Shown here: positions 19,235 to 27,954 of the stretch, one piece after another
Numbering within the stretch: the first letter of the stretch is position 1
How the letters are laid out: each line of letters begins with the position of its first letter
DNA from: Listeria ivanovii subsp. ivanovii
GTDB lineage: Bacteria; Bacillota; Bacilli; Lactobacillales; Listeriaceae
Assembly (NCBI RefSeq): GCF_900187025.1
Contig: NZ_LT906478.1
Location: 1,100,001-1,164,000 of the forward strand
Direction of reading: 5' to 3'
DNA: 64,000 nt
The notes under the pieces: model-generated
The model's database searches: none
Told to the model about the DNA's origin: nothing
What the model saw: only the letters and a program-made list of their open reading frames with translations
Program-made: the position numbers and the translations under genes

Positions 19235-19840
19235 TTAAGCAATATTTCTAGATTGAATATCTTCTTGAAATGCAGCTTTTCCTTTAGCCGTCAATCTAGG
19301 ATAAATCAAGCTCCATAAACAATCAAATGGACTTTCTTTCGCACTAGTAAATGCTTCTTGATTAGGTGTCCAATATATTTTGATCATGTTTAATACATCA
19401 ATTAAAGCATTGATTTGTCCGGGGACTTCTTCTGCTAACATATCGCCATTTTGTTGTAAGTTTTGAAAGGCTACTTGTAATTTTTGTTTTCTTTTTTGAA
19501 TAGCAGCGACTTGCACTTCGTATACTTTTGGACTAATAGATGCCAGCTCGCCGTAATGCGCAAAAAAGTAATCTTCCTGTTTTTGATGCGATACACCGAG
19601 TAAGAAGAAGTCATTTAGTTCAGAAATAGTCGTTGGAGTTGCTGGAGCTTGGAAATTTTCATATTGGTCAATAATGACTGCTTCAATTAAATCTTCCTTT
19701 TTTTTGAAGTGATAGGTTAGGTTGCCCACACTGATGTTTAATTCGTCCGCAATATTTCGAACAGAGACATTAGCATAACCTTGTTCATGGAAAAGTTTAA
19801 AGGCAGTCTCGATAATTTCTTGTTTCGTATCTTTTTTCAT
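19235..19840 (-). CDS. TetR-family regulator
   Basis: This protein of 201 residues has the TetR HTH at residues 8-52 (IIETAFKLFHEQGYANVSVRNIADELNISVGNLTYHFKKKEDL). Its ligand-binding C-terminal half is not recognisable by family. It is divergent from the SDR oxidoreductase gene at 19980, and the 139-base gap holds two copies of a 16-base palindromic box (19884 and 19918). It therefore very likely represses itself and the oxidoreductase. The inducer is unknown. Confidence 0.88.
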   Translation of the reverse strand: MKKDTKQEIIETAFKLFHEQGYANVSVRNIADELNISVGNLTYHFKKKEDLIEAVIIDQYENFQAPATPTTISELNDFFLLGVSHQKQEDYFFAHYGELASISPKVYEVQVAAIQKRKQKLQVAFQNLQQNGDMLAEEVPGQINALIDVLNMIKIYWTPNQEAFTSAKESPFDCLWSLIYPRLTAKGKAAFQEDIQSRNIA

Positions 19841-19883
19841 ATCAATAATCCCTCTTATCTAAATCAGCTATTTATTGACATTG

Positions 19884-19933
19884 TAGTACGGTTGTGCTAA
19901 TCTGTCAACATAACAACTAGTACAGTTGTGCTA
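19884..19933. promoter_or_regulatory. Two TetR operator copies
   Basis: TAGTACGGTTGTGCTA (19884-19899) and TAGTACAGTTGTGCTA (19918-19933) differ at one base, are imperfect palindromes and are spaced 34 bases start to start, about three helical turns. They overlap both divergent promoter regions. Confidence 0.75.
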
Positions 19934-19979
19934 AAAAGAGTCGTGAATCCAAAATAATAAGCTAAAGGAGTAAGCGAAT

Positions 19980-20888
19980 ATGACAAAGAATAAGAAAACA
20001 ATCATTATAACTGGTGGAAATTCAGGATTAGGTTTTGCGGTCGCTAAAATAATTGCAAGTAGATACAAAGATTATCAGCTCATCCTTGCTTGTCGGAACC
20101 TCGAAAAAGCAAATATGGCAGTAAATGAACTACAGAAAAGTACGGATAATCAAAATATCATTGCGATGGAATTGGATGTATCTTCGCTTCTTTCTGTCAG
20201 AAAATTTGTTGCTAACTTTCAGGCGGCGGATCTAGGTTTATTAGATGGTATTTTGTGTAATGCAGGAATAAATGGAAATAATACGGGGCTTACAAAAGAT
20301 GGCTTTGATGTCGTATTTGAGACAAACCATTTAGGACACTTTTTATTAACGAATTTGTTAGTTCCTTTTATGCAAGAAAACGGACGTATTGTCGTTGTGA
20401 GTAGTGATATGCATAATCCACCTGGTGATAAATTAACATGGCCAGGAGTTTCAGCTTTGGCCTATCCGACTGAACCTTTAAATACTCATTTTATTCGTTA
20501 TTCTTATTCGAAGCTATGTAATTTATATTTCACGTATTCATTAGTAGAAAAATTAGCATATACGAAGTCGAAAATGACCGTGAATGCCTTTAATCCTGGA
20601 TTGTTGACAACGACTAATTTTGCGCCGGATAAATCACGTTTTACGGAAGAATTTATGAAGCAAATCGAGGATCGTATCGGTACCTTGGAAGCATCAAGTG
20701 AAGCCTTAGCAAATTTGATGACAGATTCCAAATATGATCATGTTACTGGGAAATATTTTGATCGAGGTGTAGAAAGCTTGTCTTCTCCATTATCTTATGA
20801 TGAAAACAACCGAACTGAATTATGGAAGAAAAGCATTGCGTACACGGAGTTAAAGGTTACGGAGACACTTCCTGAATTAGTAAAATAA
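19980..20888 (+). CDS. Short-chain dehydrogenase/reductase
   Basis: This protein of 302 residues has the Rossmann motif TGGNSGLGFAVA (TGxxxGxG, residues 11-22), the NAG motif LCNAGINGN, an active-site serine in VVVSSDMH and the catalytic YxxxK as YSYSKLCN. It resembles the protochlorophyllide-reductase/retinol-dehydrogenase-like group of SDRs, which accept many carbonyls; the substrate is not known. A good AAAGGAG site precedes the ATG. It is controlled with the divergent TetR gene and closed by a terminator at 20896. Confidence 0.88.
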   Translation: MTKNKKTIIITGGNSGLGFAVAKIIASRYKDYQLILACRNLEKANMAVNELQKSTDNQNIIAMELDVSSLLSVRKFVANFQAADLGLLDGILCNAGINGNNTGLTKDGFDVVFETNHLGHFLLTNLLVPFMQENGRIVVVSSDMHNPPGDKLTWPGVSALAYPTEPLNTHFIRYSYSKLCNLYFTYSLVEKLAYTKSKMTVNAFNPGLLTTTNFAPDKSRFTEEFMKQIEDRIGTLEASSEALANLMTDSKYDHVTGKYFDRGVESLSSPLSYDENNRTELWKKSIAYTELKVTETLPELVK

Positions 20889-20895
20889 TGTTGTA

Positions 20896-20923
20896 GCCTC
20901 TGTTTTTTAGCAGAGGTTTTTTT
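20896..20923 (+). terminator. Terminator after the SDR gene
   Basis: CCTCTG (20897-20902) and CAGAGG (20911-20916) are followed by T7. Confidence 0.8.
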
Positions 20924-20970
20924 ATTCTATTATATTGCTGTCTTTTCCCGTGCAAAATTTTACTATAGAT

Positions 20971-21005
20971 TTTGGAATGTAAACGCTCTATCATGGAAGT
21001 ATACT
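20971..21005 (+). promoter_or_regulatory. Possible activator-dependent pduS promoter
   Basis: TATACT (21000-21005) is a good -10, but the matching -35 position (ATGTAA) is poor, as expected for an activator-dependent promoter. TTTGGAATGTAAACGCTC upstream shares TTTGGAA and a downstream ATACTGAAA with the pduA upstream region (28036-28080), so PocR may act at both. The GTAAACGCT part also resembles a degenerate cre site. Confidence 0.35.
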
Positions 21006-21035
21006 GAAAAACTATTAAGAGGGTGTTGAAGCCAA

Positions 21036-22391
21036 ATGTCTATTTTAGAAAAAATTAAAGATGCTGGCGTTGTTGGTTGTGGTGGAGCGGGTTTCCCGAC
21101 GCATGCCAAGTTTAGCGGAGAAGTGGAATATTTAATTATTAATGCGGCTGAATGTGAACCGCTACTAAAAACCGATCATTTTGTGATGAGAAACCATGCA
21201 GTAGAAACAATTAAAGCAATTGAAATGGTTAAAAGCCAAGTAGATGCAGAGTTTGCGGTGATTGCAACGAAGCGTTACTACACAGAAGAAATTTCGGCAT
21301 TACGAGCAGCAATCCAAGAATTAGATGCTAGTGTCACGATTCATGAGATGGATAATGTTTATCCGACTGGTGATGAACAAGTCATGGTATTTGAAGTAAC
21401 TGGGCGAGTAGTTCCACCAAGCGGAATTCCGTTAATGGTCGGCTGTATCGTTTCGAATGTTTCGACGATGTGGAATGTGTTTCACGCGATTGATGACAAT
21501 GCTCCGGTAATTCGAAAACAATTGACTGTTACTGGAGCAGTTGGCGAACCGAAGCTGTTAGATGTACCGGTGGGAACACCTTTTGAAGTATGTTTGGCTG
21601 CAGCAGGCGGTACGAATTTATCCGAGTATTTATTTTTAGATGGTGGGCCGATGATGGGGAAATTAAACAACCAATCGACTATCTCGGAAAAAGTGGTAAC
21701 GAAAACAACTTCTGGTTTGATTGTTACAGAGGATACTGGCTATTTGCATAAACTTCATTATCAAACAGTGGAGCAAATTTTTAATGAAACAAAATCGGCT
21801 TGTATTCAGTGTACGCTTTGCACGGATTTATGCCCGCGTAAACAGCTTGGTCATGATATTCATCCTCATAAAGTCATGCGTCATTTTGCAGTTGCGGAAG
21901 ATATCTCTGCGATTAAAGATGATCCAATTTGGGAAGAAGCGATGATTTGTTGTGAGTGTGGAATTTGTGAAGTAATTGCTTGTCCAATGGGTCTGTCCCC
22001 GCGCCAAGTGAATATTCATGTGAAAAGAGAACTTTTAAAACAAGGGATTCGCTATCAAACGGATAAAAAAGAATTTACGCCGGATCCAATGCGTGAGTAT
22101 AAAGCGATTGCGCCAAAAAATATTTTAATCAAAATGGGCTTGCAACAATATGCGGGTATTCATTTAGAGAAAATGCATTATTTAGAAGTGGATGAAGTGT
22201 TTATCCCAACAAAAATGCATATAGGTGCACCATCTATTCCAGTCGTAAATGAAGGGGATATCGTGAAAAAAGGTGATTTAATCGCTAAAATTCCTGATAC
22301 GGCCTTAGGTGCCAATATTCATGCCAGCATCGATGGTCAAATTATTCGTATTACCGAAGAAAAAGTTCATATTAAGAAGGTGATGTCATGA
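21036..22391 (+). CDS. pduS: PduS, cobalamin reductase (RnfC-like Fe-S flavoprotein)
   Basis: This protein of 451 residues begins with an RnfC/NuoF-like flavin and NADH domain (GVVGCGGAGFPTHAKF at residues 11-26, then NAAECEPLLKTDH). Two 4Fe-4S motifs follow: C256-x2-C259-x2-C262-x3-C266-P and a second cluster at C305/C306, C308, C311 and C316-P. A C-terminal barrel-sandwich domain closes it. PduS reduces cob(II)alamin for the adenosyltransferase PduO inside the propanediol microcompartment. It heads the pduSTUV-cob operon and overlaps pduT by ATGA. Confidence 0.93.
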   Translation: MSILEKIKDAGVVGCGGAGFPTHAKFSGEVEYLIINAAECEPLLKTDHFVMRNHAVETIKAIEMVKSQVDAEFAVIATKRYYTEEISALRAAIQELDASVTIHEMDNVYPTGDEQVMVFEVTGRVVPPSGIPLMVGCIVSNVSTMWNVFHAIDDNAPVIRKQLTVTGAVGEPKLLDVPVGTPFEVCLAAAGGTNLSEYLFLDGGPMMGKLNNQSTISEKVVTKTTSGLIVTEDTGYLHKLHYQTVEQIFNETKSACIQCTLCTDLCPRKQLGHDIHPHKVMRHFAVAEDISAIKDDPIWEEAMICCECGICEVIACPMGLSPRQVNIHVKRELLKQGIRYQTDKKEFTPDPMREYKAIAPKNILIKMGLQQYAGIHLEKMHYLEVDEVFIPTKMHIGAPSIPVVNEGDIVKKGDLIAKIPDTALGANIHASIDGQIIRITEEKVHIKKVMS

Positions 22392-22942
22392 AAATGGATA
22401 CGTTAGGATTTTTAGAATTAAATAGTATTTCTAAAGGGATTGAAGCAGTGGACACGATGCTAAAAGCAGCAAACTCGGAATTGATTTATGCAAAAGCTAG
22501 TTGCCCAGGTAAGTATTACATTTTAATTGCCGGGACGGTTGATTCCGTAGCACAATCAATTGAAGCAGGAACACAAATTGGTGCGGCTAACATTGTTGGG
22601 AACCTAGTCATTCCGCGGGTATCTGATCAAGTCATTAAAGCAATCAATAAAACCGAAGTTCCCGATGAAATGAATGCGGTTGGTGTGATGGAATATTATT
22701 CTTGCTCCGGATCGATTATTGCCGCAGATGCAGCTGTAAAAGCAGCCGATGTCCAGTTAATGGATATTCGATTAGCAACAGGTATTGCTGGAAAATCATT
22801 TGTCGTGTTAACTGGTGATACAGCAGCATGTGAAGCGGCTGTAGAAGCTGGTCTTGCAGCAGCGAAGGAAGAAGCGTTGTTAATTAATAAAGTAGTTATT
22901 CCTCGTCCTCGTAAAGAAGTTTTTGAGAGTTTAATTTATTAA
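22388..22942 (+). CDS. pduT: PduT, tandem-BMC shell protein with Fe-S cysteine
   Basis: This protein of 184 residues has two BMC domains in tandem (about 1-92 and 95-180), so it forms pseudohexameric trimers in the shell facet. C106 in YYSCSGS matches the cysteine that, in known PduT trimers, holds one 4Fe-4S cluster at the central pore, giving an electron path through the shell. Its place directly after pduS, the Fe-S reductase, supports that partnership. Translation is coupled to pduS (ATGA). Confidence 0.93.
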   Translation: MKMDTLGFLELNSISKGIEAVDTMLKAANSELIYAKASCPGKYYILIAGTVDSVAQSIEAGTQIGAANIVGNLVIPRVSDQVIKAINKTEVPDEMNAVGVMEYYSCSGSIIAADAAVKAADVQLMDIRLATGIAGKSFVVLTGDTAACEAAVEAGLAAAKEEALLINKVVIPRPRKEVFESLIY

Positions 22943-22950
22943 AAAAATAA

Positions 22951-23030
22951 CACTATATTGTCATGGGTTTTCGAAAAAGGTGCGCACTAACTGAGGTTGC
23001 GTGCCTTTTATCGAATCTGACAAAATAGTG
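22951..23030. other. Long imperfect hairpin between pduT and pduU
   Basis: The arms CACTAT-a-TTGTCA (22951-22963) and TGACAA-a-ATAGTG (23018-23030) pair perfectly. An inner stem continues the pairing: TTCGA, AAAAGG and TGCGCA against TGCGTG, CCTTTT and TCGAA. About 30 bp pair around a loop of about 12 bases. There is no T-run directly after it and the operon continues, so it is not an ordinary terminator; it may be an RNA processing or stability element, or a remnant of a small repeat element. Confidence 0.7.
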
Positions 23031-23088
23031 GTGTTTTAATATGTTAGGATTATTTTGAGAGAGTTTGTCTAGATGAGGAGTGAAAAAA

Positions 23089-23439
23089 ATGAGTTTTGAT
23101 GATAATAAAGAGCGTGTAATTCAAGAATACGTGCCGGGTAAACAGGTGACACTCGCGCATTTAATTGCCAACCCAAACCATGATATTTATACAAAATTAG
23201 GTTTAGAAGAAGGGGCAAGTGCGATTGGGATTTTAACAATTACACCAAGTGAAGCAGCGATCATTGCCAGTGATATCGCCACTAAATCTGGGGATGTCCA
23301 AATTGGCTTTATCGACCGTTTTAGCGGATCCGTTGTACTTACTGGCGATGTTTCTTCAGTGGAATCAGCTTTACAACAAGTGGTTTATTCTTTACATGAA
23401 ATTTTGGACTTCTCGATTCCAAAACTTACTAGGAGTTGA
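23089..23439 (+). CDS. pduU: PduU, circularly permuted BMC shell protein
   Basis: This protein of 116 residues has an N-terminal extension ([19 protein letters not shown]) that is characteristic of PduU/EutS. There it forms a small beta-barrel capping the hexamer pore. The permuted BMC fold follows ([28 protein letters not shown]). ATG 23089 is chosen behind GATGAGGAG; a reading from 23080 would begin inside that site. The gene stop overlaps an in-frame TTG of pduV. No EutS gene is seen in the eut operon. Confidence 0.92.
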   Translation: MSFDDNKERVIQEYVPGKQVTLAHLIANPNHDIYTKLGLEEGASAIGILTITPSEAAIIASDIATKSGDVQIGFIDRFSGSVVLTGDVSSVESALQQVVYSLHEILDFSIPKLTRS

Positions 23440-23444
23440 GTCGC

Positions 23445-23876
23445 TTGAAGAAAATGATGGTTATGGGCTCGGTTGGTTGTGGAAAAACAACCCTGTGTCA
23501 GAAATTGCATGGTTTTGACATTTTATATAAGAAAACGCAAGCTGTAGACTATTTTCAAGAAATGATTGATACACCAGGAGAATTTGTGCAGCATAGACAA
23601 CTTTATAGCGCGCTGACGGTAACAGCAGCAGATGCAGCAGTTATTGCGATTCTACAAAGTGTTACTGAGAAGAAACAAACCTTCTCGCCAATGTTTGCTA
23701 GTATTTTTGTTAAACCGGTCATTGGGATTGTCACAAAAGTGGATTTGGCAGAATCAGACAAAGATATTGAGCGAGCGGAACGAGAATTGAAATTGGCTGG
23801 TGCGAAAAAAATATTTTATATCTCATCAGTAGAAGAAACTGGTATCGATGAACTTCGCGCATATTTGGAAGATTAA
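23445..23876 (+). CDS. pduV: PduV, EutP-like small GTPase
   Basis: This protein of 143 residues has a P-loop MGSVGCGKTT at its N-terminus, a D-x-x-G position degraded to DTPGEF, and the NKxD base motif as TKVD. This is the EutP/PduV family of Ras-like proteins associated with microcompartment positioning or, for EutP, acetate kinase activity. TTG 23445 is preferred as start because AGGAG lies nine bases before it; the TTG at 23436 is inside that site. Confidence 0.87.
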   Translation: MKKMMVMGSVGCGKTTLCQKLHGFDILYKKTQAVDYFQEMIDTPGEFVQHRQLYSALTVTAADAAVIAILQSVTEKKQTFSPMFASIFVKPVIGIVTKVDLAESDKDIERAERELKLAGAKKIFYISSVEETGIDELRAYLED

Positions 23877-23901
23877 TTTGTATTAGGTGGAGGTGCTTTT
23901 T

Positions 23902-24660
23902 ATGCCTCAAGTGAGGGATTTATCCATTATTGATGTACCAAGTGGTTGTGTTTTAACGAGCTGTGATATTAGCGCAGGTTTTGGTGAGAAACAGCATGAT
24001 AGTTTAGTCGTAACGCCAGAACTTACTGGTCAATTAACATTACGAGTGGCTCTACTTGAGATGATTGCAAGTGGAGCGGAAGTTGTGGCGGTTAGTGATG
24101 TCGTTGGTGCTGAAATGGAGTCAACTGGTAGACGAATCATTGCTGGATTGAAGCAAGAACTTAGAAAAGCTAATTTAGAACATATTGAATTGAATGGTAG
24201 CACGGAAGAAAATGTGGAAGTAACAGTGACAAGTGTAGGTGTGCTTGTGACTGGATTTGCGACTAGAGCGGCACTGAAAATAACCAATGTGCATCAAGCT
24301 GCGGTCTTATTTGCATTTGGAGAACCGATTGTCGGTACGGAAGTTTTAGAAAAAATGGAGCAAATGCCAGATTACACACTGGTGAAACGTTTGATTGCAA
24401 ATAGTGCGGTGATGGAAGTTGTTCCCGTTGGCTCAAAAGGAATGGCATTTGAAGCAAATCTTTTGGCAGAAACTAATGACTGTATTTTTATTCCTGATGA
24501 AACCTTAAATGAAGCGAAAATGAGTAAAACTGCAGGACCAGCTTCTGTTATATTGGCAGCGGTTCGGGCGGATGTGTCGGCAAGGTTTTGGGAGAAATTT
24601 CCAAGTGCTAAACGTTTAGGGGACATACGTAGAAATGAGGGAGCTAAATGGGAGAAATGA
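23902..24660 (+). CDS. cblS: CblS, alpha-ribazole kinase (PurM-like)
   Basis: This protein of 252 residues resembles the AIR synthase/PurM family: GEKQHDSLVVTPELTGQLTLR near residues 30-55, then a GAEVVAVSDVVGAEM strand-helix and a C-terminal AGPASVILAAV. In Listeria a PurM-like kinase, CblS, phosphorylates alpha-ribazole taken up by CblT and replaces the missing CobT route. The position directly before cobU, cobS and cobC, the other nucleotide-loop genes, fits exactly. A GGTGGAGGTG site precedes ATG 23902. Confidence 0.82.
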   Translation: MPQVRDLSIIDVPSGCVLTSCDISAGFGEKQHDSLVVTPELTGQLTLRVALLEMIASGAEVVAVSDVVGAEMESTGRRIIAGLKQELRKANLEHIELNGSTEENVEVTVTSVGVLVTGFATRAALKITNVHQAAVLFAFGEPIVGTEVLEKMEQMPDYTLVKRLIANSAVMEVVPVGSKGMAFEANLLAETNDCIFIPDETLNEAKMSKTAGPASVILAAVRADVSARFWEKFPSAKRLGDIRRNEGAKWEK

Positions 24661-25205
24661 TGCTCGTGACAGGTGGAGCTAGGAGCGGAAAAAGTAGCTT
24701 TGCAGAAAAAGAAGCGAGCTTATATGATACCGTTCTCTATGTTGCAACTGGAATCGCTTTTCAAAATGATACGGAATTTCAAGCAAGAATTAAAAAACAT
24801 CAAGCATCGAGACCAGCGAATTGGGAGACTTTGGAAGCCTTTCGAGGGATTCCAGCATACATCGAAACACATGCCAAAGCGTATGAAGTGGTTTTGCTAG
24901 ATTGTGTGACGATGCTTGTGACGAATCTGTTTTTTGACGCACTTGGTGAACAAGAACTGACTGATCCACTTGCAGACAGAATTGAAGCGGAAATTCAATT
25001 GGTTGTTCGAGAGATTTTGTCAGCTGGGAGAAAGTCTGATGCGAAGTTGATTTTTGTGACAAATGAAATCGGGCTTGGTGTTGTTCCTGAGAATAAAATG
25101 ACGCGAATTTTCAGAGATATTATCGGTCGAGTAAATCAGCAAATTGCAACGCAGGCGGATGAAGTTTATTTTGTTGTAAGTGGCATTTCGAAAAGGTGGA
25201 AGTAG
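24648..25205 (+). CDS. cobU: CobU, adenosylcobinamide kinase/guanylyltransferase
   Basis: This protein of 185 residues has the P-loop [13 protein letters not shown] at residues 8-20, then VLYVATG and [40 protein letters not shown] is the highly conserved CobU/CobP C-terminal signature. It phosphorylates adenosylcobinamide and adds GMP to give adenosyl-GDP-cobinamide. The start overlaps the end of cblS by 13 bases (ATG 24648 behind GAGGGAG), so the two are coupled; cobS follows directly. Confidence 0.93.
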   Translation: MGEMMLVTGGARSGKSSFAEKEASLYDTVLYVATGIAFQNDTEFQARIKKHQASRPANWETLEAFRGIPAYIETHAKAYEVVLLDCVTMLVTNLFFDALGEQELTDPLADRIEAEIQLVVREILSAGRKSDAKLIFVTNEIGLGVVPENKMTRIFRDIIGRVNQQIATQADEVYFVVSGISKRWK

Positions 25206-25206
25206 C

Positions 25207-25953
25207 ATGAAAACATTTATTTTATTAATTCAATTCTTTACACGAATACCTGTACCTATTGAAATTAATATGACGGAGATTAACTTAAAAAAAGGAAGCG
25301 TGTTACTTCCTTTGGTAGGAGTTGTCATTGGTGCTTGGAACTGGCTTGTTTTTTCGGTAGTCGATTTGGTTATGCCGCTTCCTGTTGCGATTATTGCCGG
25401 ACTTTTTGCAGAAATTATCATCACTGGTGGTTTTCATGTCGATGCGCTCGCTGATACTGCTGACGGGCTTTTTTCTTCTCGCAAAAAAGAACGGATGCTA
25501 GAAATTATGAAAGATAGCCGAGTTGGGGCAAATGGCGTGATAGCGATTTGTTTTTATTTTCTACTTTATGCAGCGTTATTTATTTCAGTTTCGGATACTG
25601 AGCAAATTGGTTGGCTGTTTTTTGTGTTACCGATGGTTGCAAAAGGAGTGACAATGTTGCTCTTTGCAAAAATGAGCTATGCTGGGTCGACTGAAGGTCT
25701 AGGTGCTATTTTTCTAGGTGTGTCGCTTTGGGCGATTGTTTTATCACAAGTAATTGTCCTGGTCTTTTTAGGGATGTTTTTCTCCTATGTGGGTTTACTT
25801 GCATATTTGGGTGTGCTATTATTTGCCTTTATTTATCGCACGTTTGTTTACAAGCGAATTGGTGGAATGAACGGCGATACGCTTGGTGCAGGCGGGCAGA
25901 TGGGGCAACTAGTTTGTTTATTTTGTTTAGTGTTAATATGGGGAGCGATTTAA
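25207..25953 (+). CDS. cobS: CobS, cobalamin-5'-phosphate synthase
   Basis: This integral membrane protein of 248 residues has about six helices. The conserved cytoplasmic motif [37 protein letters not shown] (around residues 76-112) carries the Asp residues for Mg binding. It joins adenosyl-GDP-cobinamide with alpha-ribazole or its phosphate. Start ATG 25207 follows AAGGTGGAAGTAGC, immediately after cobU; an upstream in-frame start would lie inside cobU. Confidence 0.93.
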   Translation: MKTFILLIQFFTRIPVPIEINMTEINLKKGSVLLPLVGVVIGAWNWLVFSVVDLVMPLPVAIIAGLFAEIIITGGFHVDALADTADGLFSSRKKERMLEIMKDSRVGANGVIAICFYFLLYAALFISVSDTEQIGWLFFVLPMVAKGVTMLLFAKMSYAGSTEGLGAIFLGVSLWAIVLSQVIVLVFLGMFFSYVGLLAYLGVLLFAFIYRTFVYKRIGGMNGDTLGAGGQMGQLVCLFCLVLIWGAI

Positions 25954-26529
25954 ATGCATCTTGTTTTGGTGCGACACGGGGAAACAGACATGAATCTGGA
26001 AAAAAGATATGGCGGACAAACGGATGTACCGTTAAATGATATAGGTAAACGACAGATGCAACAGCTAAAAGAAAAGTTAGCTAATTACACATTTGATTTG
26101 GTAGTTACGAGTGATTTAGTACGTGTGAAAGAATCGGCTGCTATCCTGAGTGGAGCAAAGAAGGTGCATTTTCCAGAGTTAAACGAATTAAATTTCGGTG
26201 ATTTTGAAGGTTACACGTATCAAGAAATTAATGAGCTGTTTCCTGCAGCTTGGAAAGCATACTGTGATGATTGGCAGACAGCAGATTTTCCAAACGGTGA
26301 AAATTTTTCGCTTTTTAAGGAACGTGTGATGGGGAAAATAGCGGCTGAATGGGACCTGTGGCAGAAGTTAGATAGAGTTTTAATCGTAGGACATTTAGGT
26401 GTTTTGCGGCTCATCTCGCTTTTTTTGCAAAACCAGAAAATAGCACAATATTGGGATACTGATTTTAAGCAAGGTTATTATTCACTGTGGGACAACGAGT
26501 CAGCTAGTTTTTTAATTTCTAATAAATAG
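25954..26529 (+). CDS. cobC: CobC, alpha-ribazole-5'-phosphate phosphatase
   Basis: This histidine phosphatase of 191 residues has the phospho-histidine motif LVRHGETD with H8, then RYGGQTDVPLNDIGKRQ and the second histidine in VGHLG. The product assignment rests on its place as the last gene of cblS-cobU-cobS-cobC, where it completes the nucleotide loop by removing the 5' phosphate; other phosphatase substrates cannot be excluded. The start is the base after the cobS stop. Confidence 0.88.
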   Translation: MHLVLVRHGETDMNLEKRYGGQTDVPLNDIGKRQMQQLKEKLANYTFDLVVTSDLVRVKESAAILSGAKKVHFPELNELNFGDFEGYTYQEINELFPAAWKAYCDDWQTADFPNGENFSLFKERVMGKIAAEWDLWQKLDRVLIVGHLGVLRLISLFLQNQKIAQYWDTDFKQGYYSLWDNESASFLISNK

Positions 26530-26599
26530 TATATTTTTGTTGTTTTGATTGAAAACGCTCTTTTTATCAAGGATTTGTGATAAGATATAGCTAATTAAA

Positions 26600-26775
26600 T
26601 AGGTCTTACGTTGGTTAAATAATGTTCATTTCTGAAAGAGGAATTCGGTGAAATGCCGAAACTGCCCCCGCAACTGTAAGGTGGACAAAAATGGAGATAG
26701 CCACTGTATACGATTTTTGTGTATGGGAAGGTTCTGTTTTTGGAAGAAGCCAAGTCAGGATACTCGCCAAATAAG
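26600..26775 (+). ncRNA. Cobalamin (B12) riboswitch, upstream of the pocR antisense RNA
   Basis: The core elements are present in order: GGTGAAATGCCGAAACTG, CCCCCGCAACTGTAAGG, then a variable arm and the B12 box AGCCAAGTCAGGATACTCGCC near 26748-26768. No plus-strand gene follows; pocR lies downstream in opposite orientation. In Listeria such a riboswitch controls the antisense RNA AspocR: B12 stops it early, and lack of B12 lets it run on and lower pocR expression. Confidence 0.92.
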
Positions 26776-26901
26776 ATGGAAGCAACTCTTTTTCGGGGTC
26801 CTAAAAAGCGTATGCGAGTAAACGTAGTCATTTTATTTGCTATGTGGATAAACTCTCATTCGATTTCGGGTGGAAGTTTTTTTGTTTTTCTAGGAATGAA
26901 A

Positions 26902-26933
26902 AAAGTCATATTCCGTAAGTGGAAAATGACTTT
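26902..26933 (-). terminator. Terminator of pocR
   Basis: AAAGTCATATTCC (26902-26914) and GGAAAATGACTTT (26921-26933) pair nearly perfectly; on the minus strand T-rich sequence follows. Confidence 0.75.
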
Positions 26934-26941
26934 ATATGTAA

Positions 26942-27826
26942 TCATTTTAATGTTTCCCGGTAGCCTTTTGGCGTGACATCAAACTCTTTTCGGAAGACTT
27001 TACAGAAATAACTAGTTTGTGTGAAACCTAAGTTTCTAGCAACGTTATCGATTGACCAACGCGGATTTTTCAACATATCTTTTGCAAGAGACATTTTCTT
27101 TTGATTAACGTAATTAATAAAATTTACATTCATTTCTTTCTTAAAGAGTTTGCTGAAATAATAAGAACTTAGGAAAACGTGGCTAGCTACTTCATCAAGC
27201 GTAATAGGGCGATTAAGATTTTTTTCAATGTACTTCAAGGCTTTACGAATTTCTTTATTATCTTCATGATGTGCTACTTTGGTATGATGGAAAGCAATTT
27301 TTTGTTTCTGTTCTTCGCGTCCTTTTTCCATTTCTGATTTCAAGTAGTACTGCGAAATAATCGTGAGCATTTCTGCAGATGAAGTGATTTTTTTAGCGCT
27401 AAAAATGGGGACAGATCGAAAAGCGGAGATAAGTTCTTTATCATTTTTCCAGTCAGTTTCTTCTGTTTGAATGTTACCAACTTGGCTGTTTTCCTCACAA
27501 ATGACTTGACCACTTAATAAAAAGCCACTAAGTTGATTTTCGACGATGATTGGAACAGAAAAATCTGTTAATCCGGCATGACAGCGGTAAATAAGTGGTT
27601 TGCCAGTTTTGGAAGCTTCGAGCCCACCGAACATATCACATTTTTGGCATAACGAGCGATATTTTGGATTGGAACGAATAAGTTGGCAAAAAGGAGTAAA
27701 GTTACATAATCTAGAAACTTCGGTACCGTGGATATCGACAACAACCGATGCTAGACTTGTTGCAGCTGAAAATTCATCCATGACTTTTTCAAGGAGTATT
27801 TCATTGCTTTTGGACTTTAGTAACAT
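26942..27826 (-). CDS. pocR: PocR, AraC-family activator with PocR sensor domain
   Basis: This protein of 294 residues has an N-terminal PocR ligand domain (about 20-170) with its cysteine-rich signature: CNFTPFCQL, then SLCQKCDMFGG and YRCHAGLTDFSVPI. Its C-terminal double HTH of AraC type (about 190-294) contains ITLDEVASHVFLSSYYFSKLF and a second helix pair. PocR senses propanediol and activates pdu and cob genes. Start chosen at ATG 27826 behind GAAAGGGG. It is overlapped along its whole length by the antisense RNA and transcribed away from pduA. Confidence 0.92.
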   Translation of the reverse strand: MLLKSKSNEILLEKVMDEFSAATSLASVVVDIHGTEVSRLCNFTPFCQLIRSNPKYRSLCQKCDMFGGLEASKTGKPLIYRCHAGLTDFSVPIIVENQLSGFLLSGQVICEENSQVGNIQTEETDWKNDKELISAFRSVPIFSAKKITSSAEMLTIISQYYLKSEMEKGREEQKQKIAFHHTKVAHHEDNKEIRKALKYIEKNLNRPITLDEVASHVFLSSYYFSKLFKKEMNVNFINYVNQKKMSLAKDMLKNPRWSIDNVARNLGFTQTSYFCKVFRKEFDVTPKGYRETLK

Positions 27827-27954
27827 AGTGATTCCCCTTTCGGCGATACTTGCGATATAAGTATAGCACATTAGTAATGCGCTTACATTTTCTTGTTATA
27901 AAGATAACAATATTTTGCTAAGACTAATTTCATAGATGAAGACCGAAACCATGC

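Noticed and set aside
26719-26976. 85-codon plus-strand frame inside and after the B12 riboswitch
   Set aside because: It starts within the aptamer and ends in pocR antisense sequence; the composition is not protein-like.
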